From Hortaea werneckii (taxonomy: Eukaryota > Ascomycota > Dothideomycetes > Mycosphaerellales > Teratosphaeriaceae): a stretch of 64,000 nucleotides of DNA. Each line of letters opens with the position of its first letter. Position 1 is the stretch's first letter. A program made the translations under genes and the position numbers. Below the pieces are notes generated by a model. It was not told the origin of the DNA. It saw only the letters and a program-made list of their open reading frames with translations, and did no database searches. Below are positions 1 to 13,705 of the stretch, piece by piece. The stretch is from contig JBAOKB010000087.1 of NCBI GenBank assembly GCA_037044905.1, forward strand, positions 57,461-121,460, in the 5' to 3' direction.

Positions 1-1291
1 TGGTGTGGGTGAAATTTTGGCTGGGACAGCGGAAGAGCGGGGAAATCCGACGAGAATGTCCACAGCGTTTCCTGCAACCCTGAAACTCGTCCAGAAACGA
101 TCGGCAAACGTTCCAGGGCATCGCTTTTGATAATCGAGGACCGGGAATGGGTAGTGCCTCAGAAACATCGGAATCTGATAAGCGGGCGACGTTGATAACT
201 CTCCCAAGCAATTCTTTGATTCATATGGATTCGGAAGACAAAGATGTCGACCCAGCGATCGATTGCAACGATTGATGGTCGTTTGTTCGAAATCCAGATG
301 TGTGTTCCAGAGGGGGTTCTCCAGCGGCAATTCAACCAGCGACAACAGCGACATCTCCAATGGTATTAGCGTCTTGTTCCTTCAAATTATACTTGCATTA
401 ACATGTGCTTTACGCTGGACAAGATGATATCCATTGAATTTCGTTCTTTTGATTTTTTTTCTATTTTATCAATATATCTCCCAGATGTCCAGCCGTGGTG
501 GAAGTTCAAGCGTCGCAGTTGCGCAAAAGGTCCCATGGAGCTGAGCGTCGCTGAGCGTTGTAGGCCATCGACAATAAGCATGCTCGCTAAAAATGCGTTC
601 GTCTAATGTCAATATCTGCAGTGTACACATGAACAAGCACCGGAGGTGACAGCGCTCAGCAGGAGGTGACGTTGGCTTTCACATGCCAGTGCGGATGCGA
701 CTTCCCTTAAGCGCAGCCCATGCACCACGCACGTGGTACCGAGCAATCGGATATGCCAATTCAATATAGATTGCAATACGATGCTACCTAGGAACAAGAT
801 CAATCGTTTACGCGTGGGAAGGATGTCGCATCGCAAGTGCGCATTGCGCATGCGAGCTTCTGTAATCCCTTATATTATCCGAAAGAACATATCGCTGAGA
901 CTCGAAATTGTCAGTCCCATAACACTGTCAAGTTCCGAATCGCCAACACTGGACCCTCCGCCACCGCTGCTGCGGCAATTGCATCTCGCAGTCCGGAAGC
1001 CTCCGTGCTACATCATTGTCAACACGGCATTGTTCCCAATAGGCAAAGTCTATCGTCTTTATCAAACGAAATATCATGAAGACACAAGTATGAGAGCCTT
1101 TAATCATCAAGAACTGGTATCAAATTCATGAGTAGAGCTAAGGGCGATTCGAGCATTCGCTTATGTCACTATCTCATACCACCTTGCTGTGCTTTGCACG
1201 GTCATCATTTCGTCAAGTAAAAAAGCTAAACAGACCAAGCATGCCCAAGTAGATTTGCAATACATTTGCTCTGACCAGGTCGGACTGTACG
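1..1291. other. intergenic, no gene recognised
   Basis: No open frame here has the composition, length or motifs of a real protein. The longest ATG-started frames are about 130 codons, overlap each other on both strands and match nothing I know. The right end is the 3' flank of the methionine aminopeptidase gene. A gene lying mostly to the left of the window could have its untranslated end here. Confidence 0.5.
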
Positions 1292-3124
<1,833 letters not shown>

Positions 3125-4713
3125 TCACCATACCGACTTTATGTTGCTCTTCTGCGCTCTCTCCAGTCTGTCACGGCTGATCTCAAAGCACTCAGGCAGT
3201 CCAGTATCACGCCAACCCTTGCCATGAATCAATTTCACCAAACCAGGAGCACAGGTGAAAATTCGGGCCATGCCATGTCCATTGAACCCGGCACATATCC
3301 ACTGCCCCTCCTTGCCAGGCACGGCTCCCACCAGCGGTACTGAATCAGGGGTCATAGCGATAATTCCGCTCCAGAAGTGGTCAGCTCCCTCGCCATGCCT
3401 TGCGGGCTTACCAGTGGCATAGCCTTTGCCCGCGAAGATCTTTTCAAACTCTTTACTGGAGATACTTGCAATTTCATCGTTGTAGTCTGTGTCATCAAAG
3501 CTAACAACTTCAGCTCTCGTCTGCTCCGAAAAGTCTGGATTTCCACGTGAGATACCGAAGATGACGGTGCCGTCGCTTTGTCGCTGGATTACCGAGAAGA
3601 AATGCCGGAGACTGTATCGCAAGCTCATGGTGCTCCGCATGACATTCTTGCCCGAAAGCGAGGAGCCCGGGATGAACGAGTGCGCTTGTGCTTTATTGGG
3701 CGTCACAAAATTGCTCAACTCCGGCAGGATGCTGGCACTGAATGCATTCGAGCAGTGTATCACCGTATGCGCTGCCACATCCCCACGTCGCGTCTTAACA
3801 TTCCACCGGCCCTCGGAGCTGTTCGAAATGTCGTTCTCCTTCACTGCTGTAACAGGGCAGTGCGTCAACAACTTCAGACCTTTGGCGATCAATTGACTCA
3901 GTATCCATTGTACGAGCTTGGCCGGATGACTGGATCCAGCGGGCCACTCGTAAGCATCGATCGCTGTCTGGACTTTTGTTCGAGCCTTGGCTTCTTCGCC
4001 GTGGTACACTTTGACATGTGAAACGTCGCCACCAGCGGCTCTGTATGCTTCCAGACTCTGTGCCTCGTACTCGGCAAACTCAGTCGTCAAACAGACGTCG
4101 AATGTTGATGTCTTGTGGAAGTCACAGGGAATGTTGTGCTTCTCCACAAATGCTGCAACACGCTCGAATACGACTTTCTCGTTCTCAATGATCTTCTTGG
4201 CTTGGTCACTGCCGTGAATCGCGGAGTATGCTACATACCCGCGAAAAGCATCTGCATGCACTCGGGCACGATTCGTCAGCAAAGCCGAGTTTTGGAGATT
4301 TTCGGTGCAACGGTCGTACCTGGCCGAACATGTCCAGCATTACGACCGCTCGCGCTTGACACGGCTTCACGCGCTTCTAGTATTAAAACATCCTTCCCAT
4401 CAACACCTGACTCGACCAGCTCCCATGCTGTGAGGGCGCCAGACAAGCCAGAACCGATGATACAGTATTTGACTTGGCATGGAACAGGCTGATCATGGTT
4501 CTCATCTAGGTGAGGCCACGCTCTTGTCGTACGATGCCAGTAGGACAAGCACGGCGCAGTAAAAGGCAAGGCCTGGTTGCTGTTGTCTTGATCTTGCCCA
4601 TTTGCGGTCAGACTGTCCATAGACGCTGCCCTCTCATCATCTGTCGTCGCGTGTGGCGCCATTGCTTTGCGATAGAAATCCCAAGTGTTTCTTACAGTCA
4701 ACAGAAGCTTCAT
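3125..4713 (-). CDS. FAD-dependent oxidoreductase (DAO family)
   Basis: Flavoenzyme of the D-amino-acid/sarcosine oxidase (DAO) fold, likely oxidising an amine or imino compound. Substrate is unknown. Two exons join across a 68-bp intron (4252-4319, GTACGA...ATGCAG), which restores the family motif SGRNAGHVRPD. The spliced product is 506 aa. An N-terminal stretch of about 80 poorly conserved residues precedes the dinucleotide-binding loop IGSGLSG (about 86-92) and ILEAREA. A C-terminal part with WICAGFNGHGMARIF is the usual FAD/active-site closing motif. The open frame runs further upstream but only from a TTG codon, so the first ATG at 4713 is used. The gene is divergent from the MFS permease that starts about 300 bp away, suggesting co-regulated uptake and oxidation of one nitrogen compound (inference). 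Family assignment is sure; reaction is not. Confidence 0.88.
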
Positions 4714-5009
4714 GGGTTTAAGCAGGGTATTGTGGAAGCAAGCAACGGGCAAGATCTACCAAGCCGGCGAAGATCGACGCCAAGCCCTCCGCCGCTTGCC
4801 CGCCCCTCACGCGTGCTGTTATCTGTATGCAGTATCATGCCCCATTCGCCCCCACTTGTTTCCTGAACGAGAGCGCTGGTAGACCACCCCTCTTATCCGT
4901 AACATCTCAAGGTCGCGTGATAGGGGAGCGAGCGGCCAGCACATTGCAGCGGTAGATACAAGTAAGAATCTCTTCGCCTTTCCTAACGACGAACCTTTCT
5001 GGAAGTGGA
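4714..5009. promoter_or_regulatory. shared divergent promoter, oxidoreductase/permease
   Basis: The 296 bp between the divergent start codons of the FAD oxidoreductase and the MFS permease must hold both promoters. One TGATAG GATA-type site is visible near 4919, which would fit nitrogen control, but a single short match has little weight. The arrangement is seen directly; co-regulation is inferred. Confidence 0.5.
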
Positions 5010-6733
5010 ATGAGAAAGTTATTTACATTTGCAAACATGGCAATCTTTTCGACAGAAAGGCGTCCGGCGTTCTTGCAGCCCAAGCCACAGCGATCAAAAG
5101 AGGAAAGGGACCTTGTACTGCGCTTGGATATTGTACGTGATCAACGGACTGAAGCGTTACCACATTGCAATTGACATCCAGTGTAGTTCCTCATGACTTT
5201 CGGCTGCATAAGCCAAGTGATCAAGTACCTTGACCAGCAAAATATCAACAATGCCTACGTTTCTGGCATGGAAGAGGATCTCCATCTCGACGGCAACGAA
5301 TTAAACTACTTCACGACGTACTTTAACGTTGCATACTGCATCATGCTGGTACCCTCGCAAATCATCATGACATGGGTTCGACCATCACTGTGGCTGCCTG
5401 GGCTGGAAGTTTGCTGGGGTGTCCTCACTGGTCTCATGGCGACTATTACGGAAGCAAAGCAGGCCTACGCGATCCGCGCTTTCCTAGGCCTGTGTGAAAG
5501 CAGTGCTTGGCCCGGGATGATGACCCTGTTTATGCACTGGTACACCCCTTCAGAGCTGGCCAAGCGGATGGGCTTCTACCATTCTTGCCAGGCTGTCGGT
5601 AGTATGATGTCTGGAGCGTTGCAGGCCGCCATTACTGACACCATGAGTGGATACGGCGGTCTTACAGGATGGCGATGGCTCTTTGTGATCAACGCTATCA
5701 TTACTGTCGTATGGGGCTTGCTAGGCTTCGTCATGCTTCCGGACTACCCTAACAAGCCTAATCCGCGTGCTTTCTGGTTCAACAAGACGCACGGCGAAAT
5801 GGCCATGGAGCGTCTCGTGCGACACAAGCGAGCAGAACCAAAGCCAGTGACGTTTGCAGCTTTCAAACGGACCTTTTCCGGCTGGACGGTCTATTTCATT
5901 GCCGTGCTGTACATTGCCACGGTCTTGGCGTCTTATGGCTATGTCTACTTTTCACTGTTCTTAAAGGCCCAACTGAATCCGGACGGCAGCAGGGTATGGT
6001 CTACAGAAGAGGTCAACGTAATTCCCATTGGAGGCAGTGCAATCAATGTCGTCTTCGTGTGGATTTGGGCCTTGCTCTCTGACTTTTTGCGGACACGCTG
6101 GATTCTCATTGTGACACAAGCTGTCATTGGACTTGTACCCTGTATTGTCATGTCCATTTGGACAGCAAATGCCGGAAGCACACCCATCTCTGCTGCCTAC
6201 GCGAGCTACTTCATCTGCTACATATGCTTGGGTACCGCACCCTTGATCTTCGCTTGGCTCTCAGATCTAATCCCGCAAGATCCAGAAGTACGAAGCTTGG
6301 TCGTCGGAATAGCTGTGGCTGGGTACTATGCCATTTCAGCCTGGTCCCAGGTGCTGGTATGGCCAGCAAGTCAGGCACCGTATTGTACGACAGCATTTTT
6401 CCCCACCGCCCATAAGAACCAATGTTAACGCTGCGCATAGATAACTACGGATGGCAGACATCAATCGCGCTGTGGGTGCTTGTCATTGGCATGACTTGCA
6501 CACTGCGGGTGATTGACGTGAAGTACCTTTTGTTAGTAACACCGCAAAAGCAAGACAAAGCACCCGAACATTGAGGCTAATATACACTGCACAGGCCAAA
6601 GCGAAGAGCTCCCGACCATATCGAATCGGAGCATGCACCCGCAAAGACCGTTGAGCCCTCTTCCGACGTTGTATCCGACACTGCAGCGAAGAAAGTTGCT
6701 GTTTCTGTTGCTTCAAGCCGCTACGACAGCTAG
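5010..6733 (+). CDS. MFS permease, allantoate/nicotinate type
   Basis: Plasma-membrane proton symporter of the anion:cation symporter family (Dal5/Tna1/Liz1-like), probably importing a small carboxylate or vitamin-like anion. Four exons are inferred, with introns at 5133-5186, 6385-6440 and 6532-6594. Each joins conserved family sequence: ERDLVLRLDI to FLMTFGCISQV, then APYYNYGWQTSIALW, then KYLL to a hydrophilic tail. The product is 516 aa from ATG 5010 or 507 aa from the in-frame ATG 5037. About 12 membrane segments are expected. Visible family motifs are KYLDQQNINNAYVSGM after helix 1 and RAFLGLCESSAWPGM in helices 4-5. The C-terminal tail ends in ASSRYDS. It is divergent from the FAD oxidoreductase, as expected for an uptake/catabolism pair. 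Substrate cannot be read from sequence. Confidence 0.9.
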
Positions 6734-7011
6734 ATTTCTCTAACCACTACGCTGCAGTGGAGCCAACGAGTCATCAGCGGTACAGTTCGCACTCGATGTA
6801 GGAATCCTTCGACAAGCAATACCGCTCTATACCTAGAATCCCTGTTAGCTTTTTCGCTCCTCATGCTACTATATTGTGCCTTCGCTTAGCAATATTGCCT
6901 GTATAGCAATGAGATGCGTTCAATTTTTGCGATTGGAATAGCAAGTTTAGACTGTACGGCTTATGATGATTAATCGGATAATTGCTCGATACGTCTATTT
7001 GCGGCAGAATT
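6734..7011. other. convergent 3' spacer
   Basis: AT-richer 278-bp gap between the convergent 3' ends of the permease and methyltransferase genes. Both transcription terminators and polyadenylation signals should lie here. Nothing else is seen. Confidence 0.4.
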
Positions 7012-8009
7012 TTAGCTCAATTTCTTAGCTACGATGACCACTTGGTTCATGCCCATCCATGAGCCTTTTGTGGATTCGACTGCAGCATCTTGAACCAGTT
7101 TGGCGTATGATTTCCGCGAGATAGATTCAGGAAGGTCGGATGCCGCGGGCAATGGTATATCACGTTCCGGCACTCTGTCGATGACTCCCATGCATACTGT
7201 GAGAAGATTATCCGCCCAAGCACGGCTAAGTTCTGGACTTGGATTGAATACATCGTTGACCATGATCTTGCAATTGGCTTGCTCCAGGGTCGATGGGAGG
7301 TCATGAAGCCAATCCCAAAGCATGCCGTGACCCGCGTGCAACGATTTTTGAACAGCAACAAGGGACTTCATAGAGCTTTTGGCGTCGGTAGATCTCGAGA
7401 CGATACGCCCTTCGAGCGTCGAAGAGTCTTGTTCATCCCATTGCAAATAGCCCCCAGGCTTCAAGAGGCCTAGTAGCTTTCGGACTATCGTCTGCACCTC
7501 ATTGTTTCTGACCGCGCTGGCGATCGCACGGATATGTACAATGTCAAATGCTTCTTCCATGTGCGCTGGTATGTCGGCGAAGAGATCCCACACAGAAAAA
7601 TGCGTGTTTTGAGGAAGCCACGGCTGTCCCGGAAAATGACTTGAAGTTAGGTCAAAGCCGTGGTATTCGTGCGTTGGCCATTTACGTTGGACTTCCAGTA
7701 ACCAGGCACTGCGCAATTCTCAGCTCAACCGTATACTTGATTCGGTCAATGAGGTGGCCGTTGGCTTACCCATTTCCGCAGGCGACATCGGCAATCTTCG
7801 ACGGCCGAGTGCCACCGAGATCGACGAGCGGGTGCACTTGATATCTGAGCTGATAATTCCAGATCCAGTGCTGTAGATGTAGTCTGTTCAACGGTTAGAT
7901 CACACGCGAGTCTCGAAAACAAGTCAGGCAATATCAACCGGGCTGAAGTTTGGACGTCTTGCTCTTTCCAATAAGATTGTGCGTCGTACTCGGAGCCAAC
8001 AGATGCCAT
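7012..8009 (-). CDS. LaeA-like SAM-dependent methyltransferase
   Basis: Class I methyltransferase of the fungal LaeA/UMTA type; small-molecule or regulatory methylation is possible. Three exons (introns 7884-7938 and 7709-7769) give 293 aa. The first junction yields TSARLHLQHWIWNYQLRYQVHP, the normal entry to the domain. The second rebuilds SAM motif I as ADVACGNGAWLLEVQ at about residues 53-67. Later come HGFDLTSSHFPG, FDIVHIRAIASAV and LLKPGGYLQWDE (motifs II-III region). The protein ends at ...VVIVAKKLS. It lacks the long N terminus of true LaeA, so I read it as a paralogue, not the global regulator. It is convergent with the permease and divergent from the secreted esterase. Family confidence is high; substrate unknown. 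Confidence 0.88.
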
Positions 8010-9057
8010 GCTGTAGATATGCTGTAAGATAGCAACAAAGTCCCAAATATCGTCAATGTGAAGGGAGAAAGAAGTTCACGCTTTGGTGAGGCGAATTTAG
8101 AGCTCAAAAACCAGGTCCTTCACAGGGTTAGGCTGGCAGCTCCCAGCTTCATTTCGGGGCCGTCTCGTATCAATCCTGGTACAGAGGATTCTAGGCAACA
8201 GTCGGGAGATGCGGCTTTTGGCAATGTTCTGTAGTCCTTCGCATCTGAAGCCTGTGTTTCATTTGATTTCACATTGCCGCGATGGCATGATCGATCTCGA
8301 AGAACACAAAAGCGAATCTGGCCCATTGGTGATTTTCAGCGATGCGAGATGATGTAGATACCTCCTGCTGTCACTTCGCGTGAAGTGTGGAGCTTAGTCA
8401 GCGACATTGTGATCTGGACGTCTGCGCAGACTCCTTTCCAAGTGTCTCGACTCCACGCCATTCCCATCAACGAAGACATTGTCCAAGGCCGCCCCTGCTC
8501 ATTCCGGTGATTAGCAGCACGAGACGATGTTAGGTTGCTCCTTTCCCAAGCAGTGAAACCAACCAGTGACACGACGACAGCGCTCAGACGGAGGCCGCTC
8601 AACCTGGTGTGCGGTTAGGTCATTCTAGCCGACATATCTTGCAATAAACATGATCAACATGCTCAACAGTCTGCAAGTTGAGCTCATTTGGGCTTACTAT
8701 GATCGGATAAAAGCAATACCTTTAGCCAATTTGCACAAGCATCTAGCAAGCTCTTGCATCTCTGCATCCCCGCTTTCACAAATGCAACCTCCTCTGACCC
8801 CGCGAACATGACGATCCTCTGAGGAGAGCAACCCGGATATAAGCCAAGTATTCAAAGCTTTGTACGTTGTATGCAATGCTTGATGGCCTGCTTTCCCAGC
8901 CGACGTGGAGATGGAAGACCGTCATCGTAAGACCCTATGGTATGCTACCGCGAGCTATTTAGCTAGAGACGCACGCACACGGAACGTTGCTATCTCTTCC
9001 ATCCATTAGGTACTGCTAAGATCTGTGTCGTTCTCACCTGTCTTCCTTCTTGCCACT
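8010..9057. promoter_or_regulatory. divergent intergenic region, methyltransferase/esterase
   Basis: About 1.05 kb between the start codons of the minus-strand methyltransferase and plus-strand esterase, so it carries both promoters. A minus-strand frame at 8336-8602 begins with a hydrophobic stretch but has only TTG as a start and was not accepted as a gene. No other element is recognised. Confidence 0.45.
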
Positions 9058-11152
9058 ATGTTGCTCAATTCTCTTGCTCTGTACGGGGCATTGATTGGTG
9101 TAGGCTCGGCTGCTCCCAGTATGTCGAGTAACACGGTCAGGGCATCTACGGGCTACTACACTGGTCAAATCAGCGGAGAGTATCCTGATGTCAAAGAATG
9201 GCTCAGCATTCCATACGGACAAGATACCTCTGGTTCTGGGAGGTTTCAACCACCGAAAGCAGTCCCTTTGTCAAGTGAGCATTACGATGTCACTGCATAC
9301 CCGCCAGCCTGCCCACAGTAGGTGCATACGATAGCACAATAGGCTGGGTGGGCGAGTCTGACAGTGTTTAGATATGTCTCAGCCATACCTACGATCTGGA
9401 ACCAGCAAATCCCTCAATACCTTCAATACTGGGGTGCTGAAAACAATTCCGCCGGTGTCTCAGCACCCTTCGCGAGCGAAGATTGTCTGAAGCTTGCCGT
9501 TTGGACTCCGGCGAATGCTACAGAAGACAGCAATCTTCCAGTGGCTATGTTCTGGACGGGTGGCGGGTAAATCCTCGATTGCCCCGTCGAAAACCAAAAC
9601 TAGAACGAGAGAGCTGACATTGTCGTGAATCAAGATTTCAGACCAACGGTATTCTTGTGCCCGGACAGCTGCCTCCCCGTATGTGATCAATAGGACTCGA
9701 AAGCTACACAGATGTTTCTGACAGAGCTTGCAGGCTGGGTTTCTCGAAAACAGTCACATATTGTAGTGACGATCAATTATCGTATGAACATCCTTGGATT
9801 TCCGAACGCATTCGGCGTTGAAGATCAGAATCTTGGTCTCCTTGACATGCGCGTGGCATTGGAATGGGTCCGAGACAACATCAGGTCTGCAACTCCGCTT
9901 TTAATTCAAACAAGACAACGCTGACAATGGATTAGGTACTTCGGCGGTGATCCTAGCAAGATCATGATCTGGGGGCAGTCGGCGGGTGCTTCAGCGGTTG
10001 ATTACCACCACTACGCTTACTGGGATGATCCGATTGCTCACGCATTCTTTGCGCAATCGGGCAATGTTCTCTATGGCGGCGGTAGCGCCGACTGGGATCA
10101 CACAAACTTTACTTTCGTTGCCAAGTACATCGCCGAGCTTCTTGAAATGATTGAAAGCAATTGCTGATTGACGTCGAACAGGAACGTGGGCTGTGACTTC
10201 CCCATGAATTCTACAAAAGAGCTAGAATGCATGCAACAAGTGGACTACAATGATATAGTCAACTTCATGGGTCACTATCAAGTGAGTCTTCCCAAGCGTC
10301 CCAGACAGAAAGTGATCTGACACACAGCAGGACAATTCAACGCTTGTTGACCCAGATCAGCCAGGCATCAGATTCAGTGCAATACCAGACGAAAAGGTTG
10401 TCTTCGCAAACTACACTGAGCGCTACTTGACTGGAAAGGTAGCCAAAGCACCCATGATCTACTCGAGTGCCGCGAACGAAGGCGGCAGCTTGGCCCCTTA
10501 TCCTGTCGATCATCCTCTTGAAGGACCAAATCAAACGGTGGCAAACGGCATTACCGAACGCATTCTATGCGGAGCAGCCAATTCTAGTATCCAGCGTGAC
10601 AGCATTGGATTGACCACGTACCGGTACCAGTACGCAGGTATGCTGCTTCAGCCTCTCCGCCAATGTCGTAATGGCTGGGTAAGCTAACGATCATCATAGG
10701 AAATTGGACAAACCAGGACCCTCTACCGTGGATGGGCGCCTTTCACAGCTCTGACCTAGTCATGGTGAGTCTTGATTCTTCTCAACATAGTCTCAGTGGA
10801 GTTACTGACCCCCGACTCACAGCTTTTCGGCTCCTACGCTGTCGGCCAGGGACGACCAAAGGAAGAACTCGAAGGTGAGACCAGCCGCGTGATGGAAGAC
10901 TACCTACTTGCATTCATAAAGGTAAGCCCGTTAAGGTCTAAGAGGTCGCGTCGTTCCTTTTGGAAGCTAATTATCAATTAGGACCCTTACAACGGTCCGC
11001 CATCCATGGGTTGGGTGCCGTTCAACACATCTGCCGAGAATCAGGGTACCATGCTACGCTTTGGTGCGGATGGGAAGGCGGTACAGAACGTTTCCGCAAG
11101 CGATGTTGAAGCCGTTTGCTCTGGTTCCGGACCTTACAACCCTTTCCCGTAA
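9058..11152 (+). CDS. secreted type-B carboxylesterase/lipase
   Basis: Alpha/beta-hydrolase that cleaves carboxylic esters, predicted extracellular. Ten exons are joined across introns 9318-9371, 9567-9634, 9679-9733, 9885-9935, 10125-10181, 10282-10330, 10638-10699, 10765-10822 and 10922-10981. All keep frame and give 526 aa, typical for the family. A signal peptide occupies residues 1 to about 20 (hydrophobic, ending GVGSAAPS). The frame upstream opens only with GTG, so ATG 9058 is the start. The catalytic triad is visible: Ser232 in WGQSAGAS, Glu363 in ANEGGS and His431 in GAFHSSD. The nucleophile elbow is GQSAG rather than the common GESAG. The third exon is only 44 nt. The intron ending at 10330 could instead end at 10327, adding one Gln. 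Substrate unknown. Confidence 0.93.
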
Positions 11153-11389
11153 CGGCATGAACGGGGCAATGATAACGAACAACGAACAGGTAGCTTTCAT
11201 TTGGTGACATGTTTGACGCCGGACCCTATGACGGGCGCTGATCGATACAGACATTTATGAGACTCTACCTCAATGCATTTTGAGGTTACAGAATCGAAAC
11301 TTGGAGGTTATGCATACGTCTTAGCAGCATTCTTCATTTCAAATATATTTGCCGAAAAGGTCTATCAATGCTCGTCGCTGCGCTTGGCT
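11153..11389. other. convergent 3' spacer
   Basis: Gap of 237 bp between the convergent 3' ends of the esterase and the EamA transporter genes. It should hold both polyadenylation regions. Nothing else is seen. Confidence 0.4.
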
Positions 11390-12939
11390 CTAGTGGCGAA
11401 GATTCTGCATCTGAACTTCTTCGGTGGGCCGTTGGCCGTGTTCTTCATCTTGGTATTGACCGAGGGGAGGATCGCCTGTCCGATGAATCAAGCCCTGACC
11501 AGCTTCTTCGTCGTCGGCTTGCCTTGTGCCGGTGCTTCCAGCCGTGGTAGATTTATCCTGTCCACTCCCAGTGTCGGCGAATGTCGCGACGTAAAGAGCG
11601 CTCCCCACGATGAGAGTCGAGCCTGCAATCGACATCAAGTCCGGCGTATGTCCAAAGATGAGCTTGTCGAAGGCGAGAGCGAACAGCATTTGGGTGTACG
11701 TCATGTTTGTCGCTCGGGAAGACTTCTCGTATGCGAGACCGGCTGCTAAGAGAAATTGCTGTCAATTGTCAGTAACGGGCAGTCGTTTCGTCTAGATCTT
11801 AAGATAGTTACCATGATGAACCCGCATGTCCCAAGAAAAATCAGATATGCCCATTCTTTCGGATCTGCTGGTAGTAAAAAGCCAACATCAGGAAGCACCA
11901 GCATCATGAAGATACTGACAATAGTGCTCCAGATTGCGAAGTAGTTCACGCTGATCAATGGGTGAGCCCGTTTACCAATCCATCGAATTGTAGTGTAAGC
12001 GGTGGCAGCGCCTAACACACCAACGAGAGCAATGCCGACAGCGGCTAATCTTTGCTCTGGCGTTACATTCTCATAACTTGAAGCATCAGCATCCTCTCCA
12101 CTTGCTGCCCCAGTTGAGTTTCCGCCTGGCATGATGTCGCTATTGCCAGTGGCTGGCGGGCTGTCTTTTGATGCAAAGGCCGCGAAAAGAGAGGTAGGTC
12201 TTGCGATGAGAGCTACGCCGACCAAAGATACTAGACCTGCGATTTGCTCCAATCGACCAAAGGGCTCGTTGATGAGTATGGAACAGGCCCAACATGCCAA
12301 GCTCGGGGCTAGGAACGTAATGACTGTTGCATCTGCCAGTGGTAGATACAACAAGGAGTAATACATGCCGAAGACTCCAAAGAAGCCACCGAATCCTCTT
12401 GCAACTAAGAGCCATCGAACCTCTGGCATGCCTAGAGGGAAGTACGGCGTCTTTCGGTAGTACATGTAACCCGAGGCAAGTATGACCGTAATGGACATCC
12501 TTGCAAATAAAATCTGGGATGGATGCAGTCCTTTGCCATTGTTCCCTTCCACTTCCAATAGCCTAGTCGTGACATTCATCAAGGTGCCAAAGACCTGGGC
12601 AATCAACATATAGCAAAGGCCTAGATTACGGGTCCAAAGCGCCCGCACCTTGCCATACCATCCTCGAGGCGTAATGTCTGGGGTTGCCTCATGAGAATGG
12701 CCGCCAACAAAGCGGCGGGACGACAAATGACCAAGTCTTATTTCATTATACTCGTCTGTCGAAAGATTTGAAAGCGTATCGGGCGAGAGTGGCCTTATCG
12801 GTCCAGATAGAGGCGCAGAGAGGAATCCATTGCCAGACTTTTGCTTGGACTGACCTTCAGCTTGGGATGCGGCGGACTCATTGCTTTCGTCTGGGCCGGT
12901 TTTGTAGACCTCATCCGTGGTACTAGGATAATCGCGCAT
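11390..12939 (-). CDS. EamA/DMT-family membrane transporter
   Basis: Integral membrane protein of the drug/metabolite transporter superfamily, with two EamA repeats and about ten predicted helices. Two exons are joined across a 53-bp intron (11759-11811), restoring GFIMQFLLAAGLAYEKSSRATNM. The product is 498 aa. Residues 1 to about 85 are hydrophilic and disordered. The first repeat starts at LCYMLIAQVFGTLMNVTTRLLE and includes SQILFARMSITVILASG. The second follows a polar loop rich in Ser/Gly/Asp (about 255-285) and ends in IVGSALYVATF. The C-terminal 50 residues are hydrophilic. Similar fungal proteins are annotated as solute or purine-type permeases, but the substrate cannot be told. It is convergent with the esterase. 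Confidence 0.87.
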
Positions 12940-13705
12940 TCGACTGTTCCAGGGGACTCACGTGGCGTCCCAGCATAGATTGATTGATTCTCGCTGATAA
13001 GGCGCTGTTGAAAGTGGCAAAACTTCGTAAGATCCTGAGGAAGGTTTTTTGCAAAGTGCTTTCAAGAGAAAATAATAAAACCAGCAGAGCTTAGGTATTG
13101 AGAGAAAGCGACAACGTGGAATGAGATGCTGATAGACCTATGAGTCAAGCAAGCAGCGAAAACATACCTGCATCACAGTGTCACAGTACAGAGTGTGTTC
13201 TTGCTCCTACATGCTTGCTTATTGAGAAAGTACAACCCCCCACTTTTCTCTCATCCCGTCATGCAACCGTCCTCGCCGTCCTCATGCTTTGCCGGCCCGG
13301 ATCTTCTGGAAGCTGTTTTGATAGTGAGCCTTTTCCGAATCGAGATCTGCTCAATAGCTGTGCGATGTCTCGAGACTGCCGATACTCCGCCTGGGCGACT
13401 AATGAGGCCTTCTATTCTTCTTCCATGTTGTTCTTTATCTGGTGACTGCAGTGTTGAATAAGACGAAGTCCCGATCTCCGAAAGTATGATTGCTGCGGTG
13501 CCGAAAGTAAAAACCATAAACGGAATTCCGATCCACCTCGGGTATCGATGGTTCGAATGGGGGTAAATTACACCCAGAATGCCGAGGATGTCGAGATGAA
13601 CAACATCTCGTCTCACAGCTGCGCCTTGTCATCACTATCCAGATACTATCGCTACGCAAAGGCAAGACAACTCATCTACATCCTTGCTCGAATTGAAAAT
13701 CAAAG
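12940..13705. promoter_or_regulatory. divergent intergenic region with a possible broken ORF
   Basis: 766 bp between the divergent starts of the EamA transporter and the thioesterase, so it carries two promoters. It also holds a minus-strand frame (13251-13616) with one plausible membrane helix that lacks an ATG start; see the separate low-confidence entry. Confidence 0.45.
13251..13616 (-). pseudogene. possible gene fragment with one membrane helix
   Basis: A 121-codon minus-strand frame reads like real membrane-protein sequence in its first part (HLDILGILGVIYPHSN, then IGIPFMVFTFGTAAIIL). It then becomes featureless and basic. It opens only with GTG and its upstream neighbour on that strand is the antisense of the thioesterase exon, so a normal first exon has little room. 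It could be the remnant of a gene, an exon of an unusually arranged gene, or chance. I do not recognise the family. Confidence 0.2.

Noticed and set aside
8336..8602. Minus-strand frame with a signal-peptide-like start, considered as a small secreted protein
   Set aside because: The frame begins with TTG, not ATG, and the first ATG comes after the hydrophobic part. No convincing splice restores a start.
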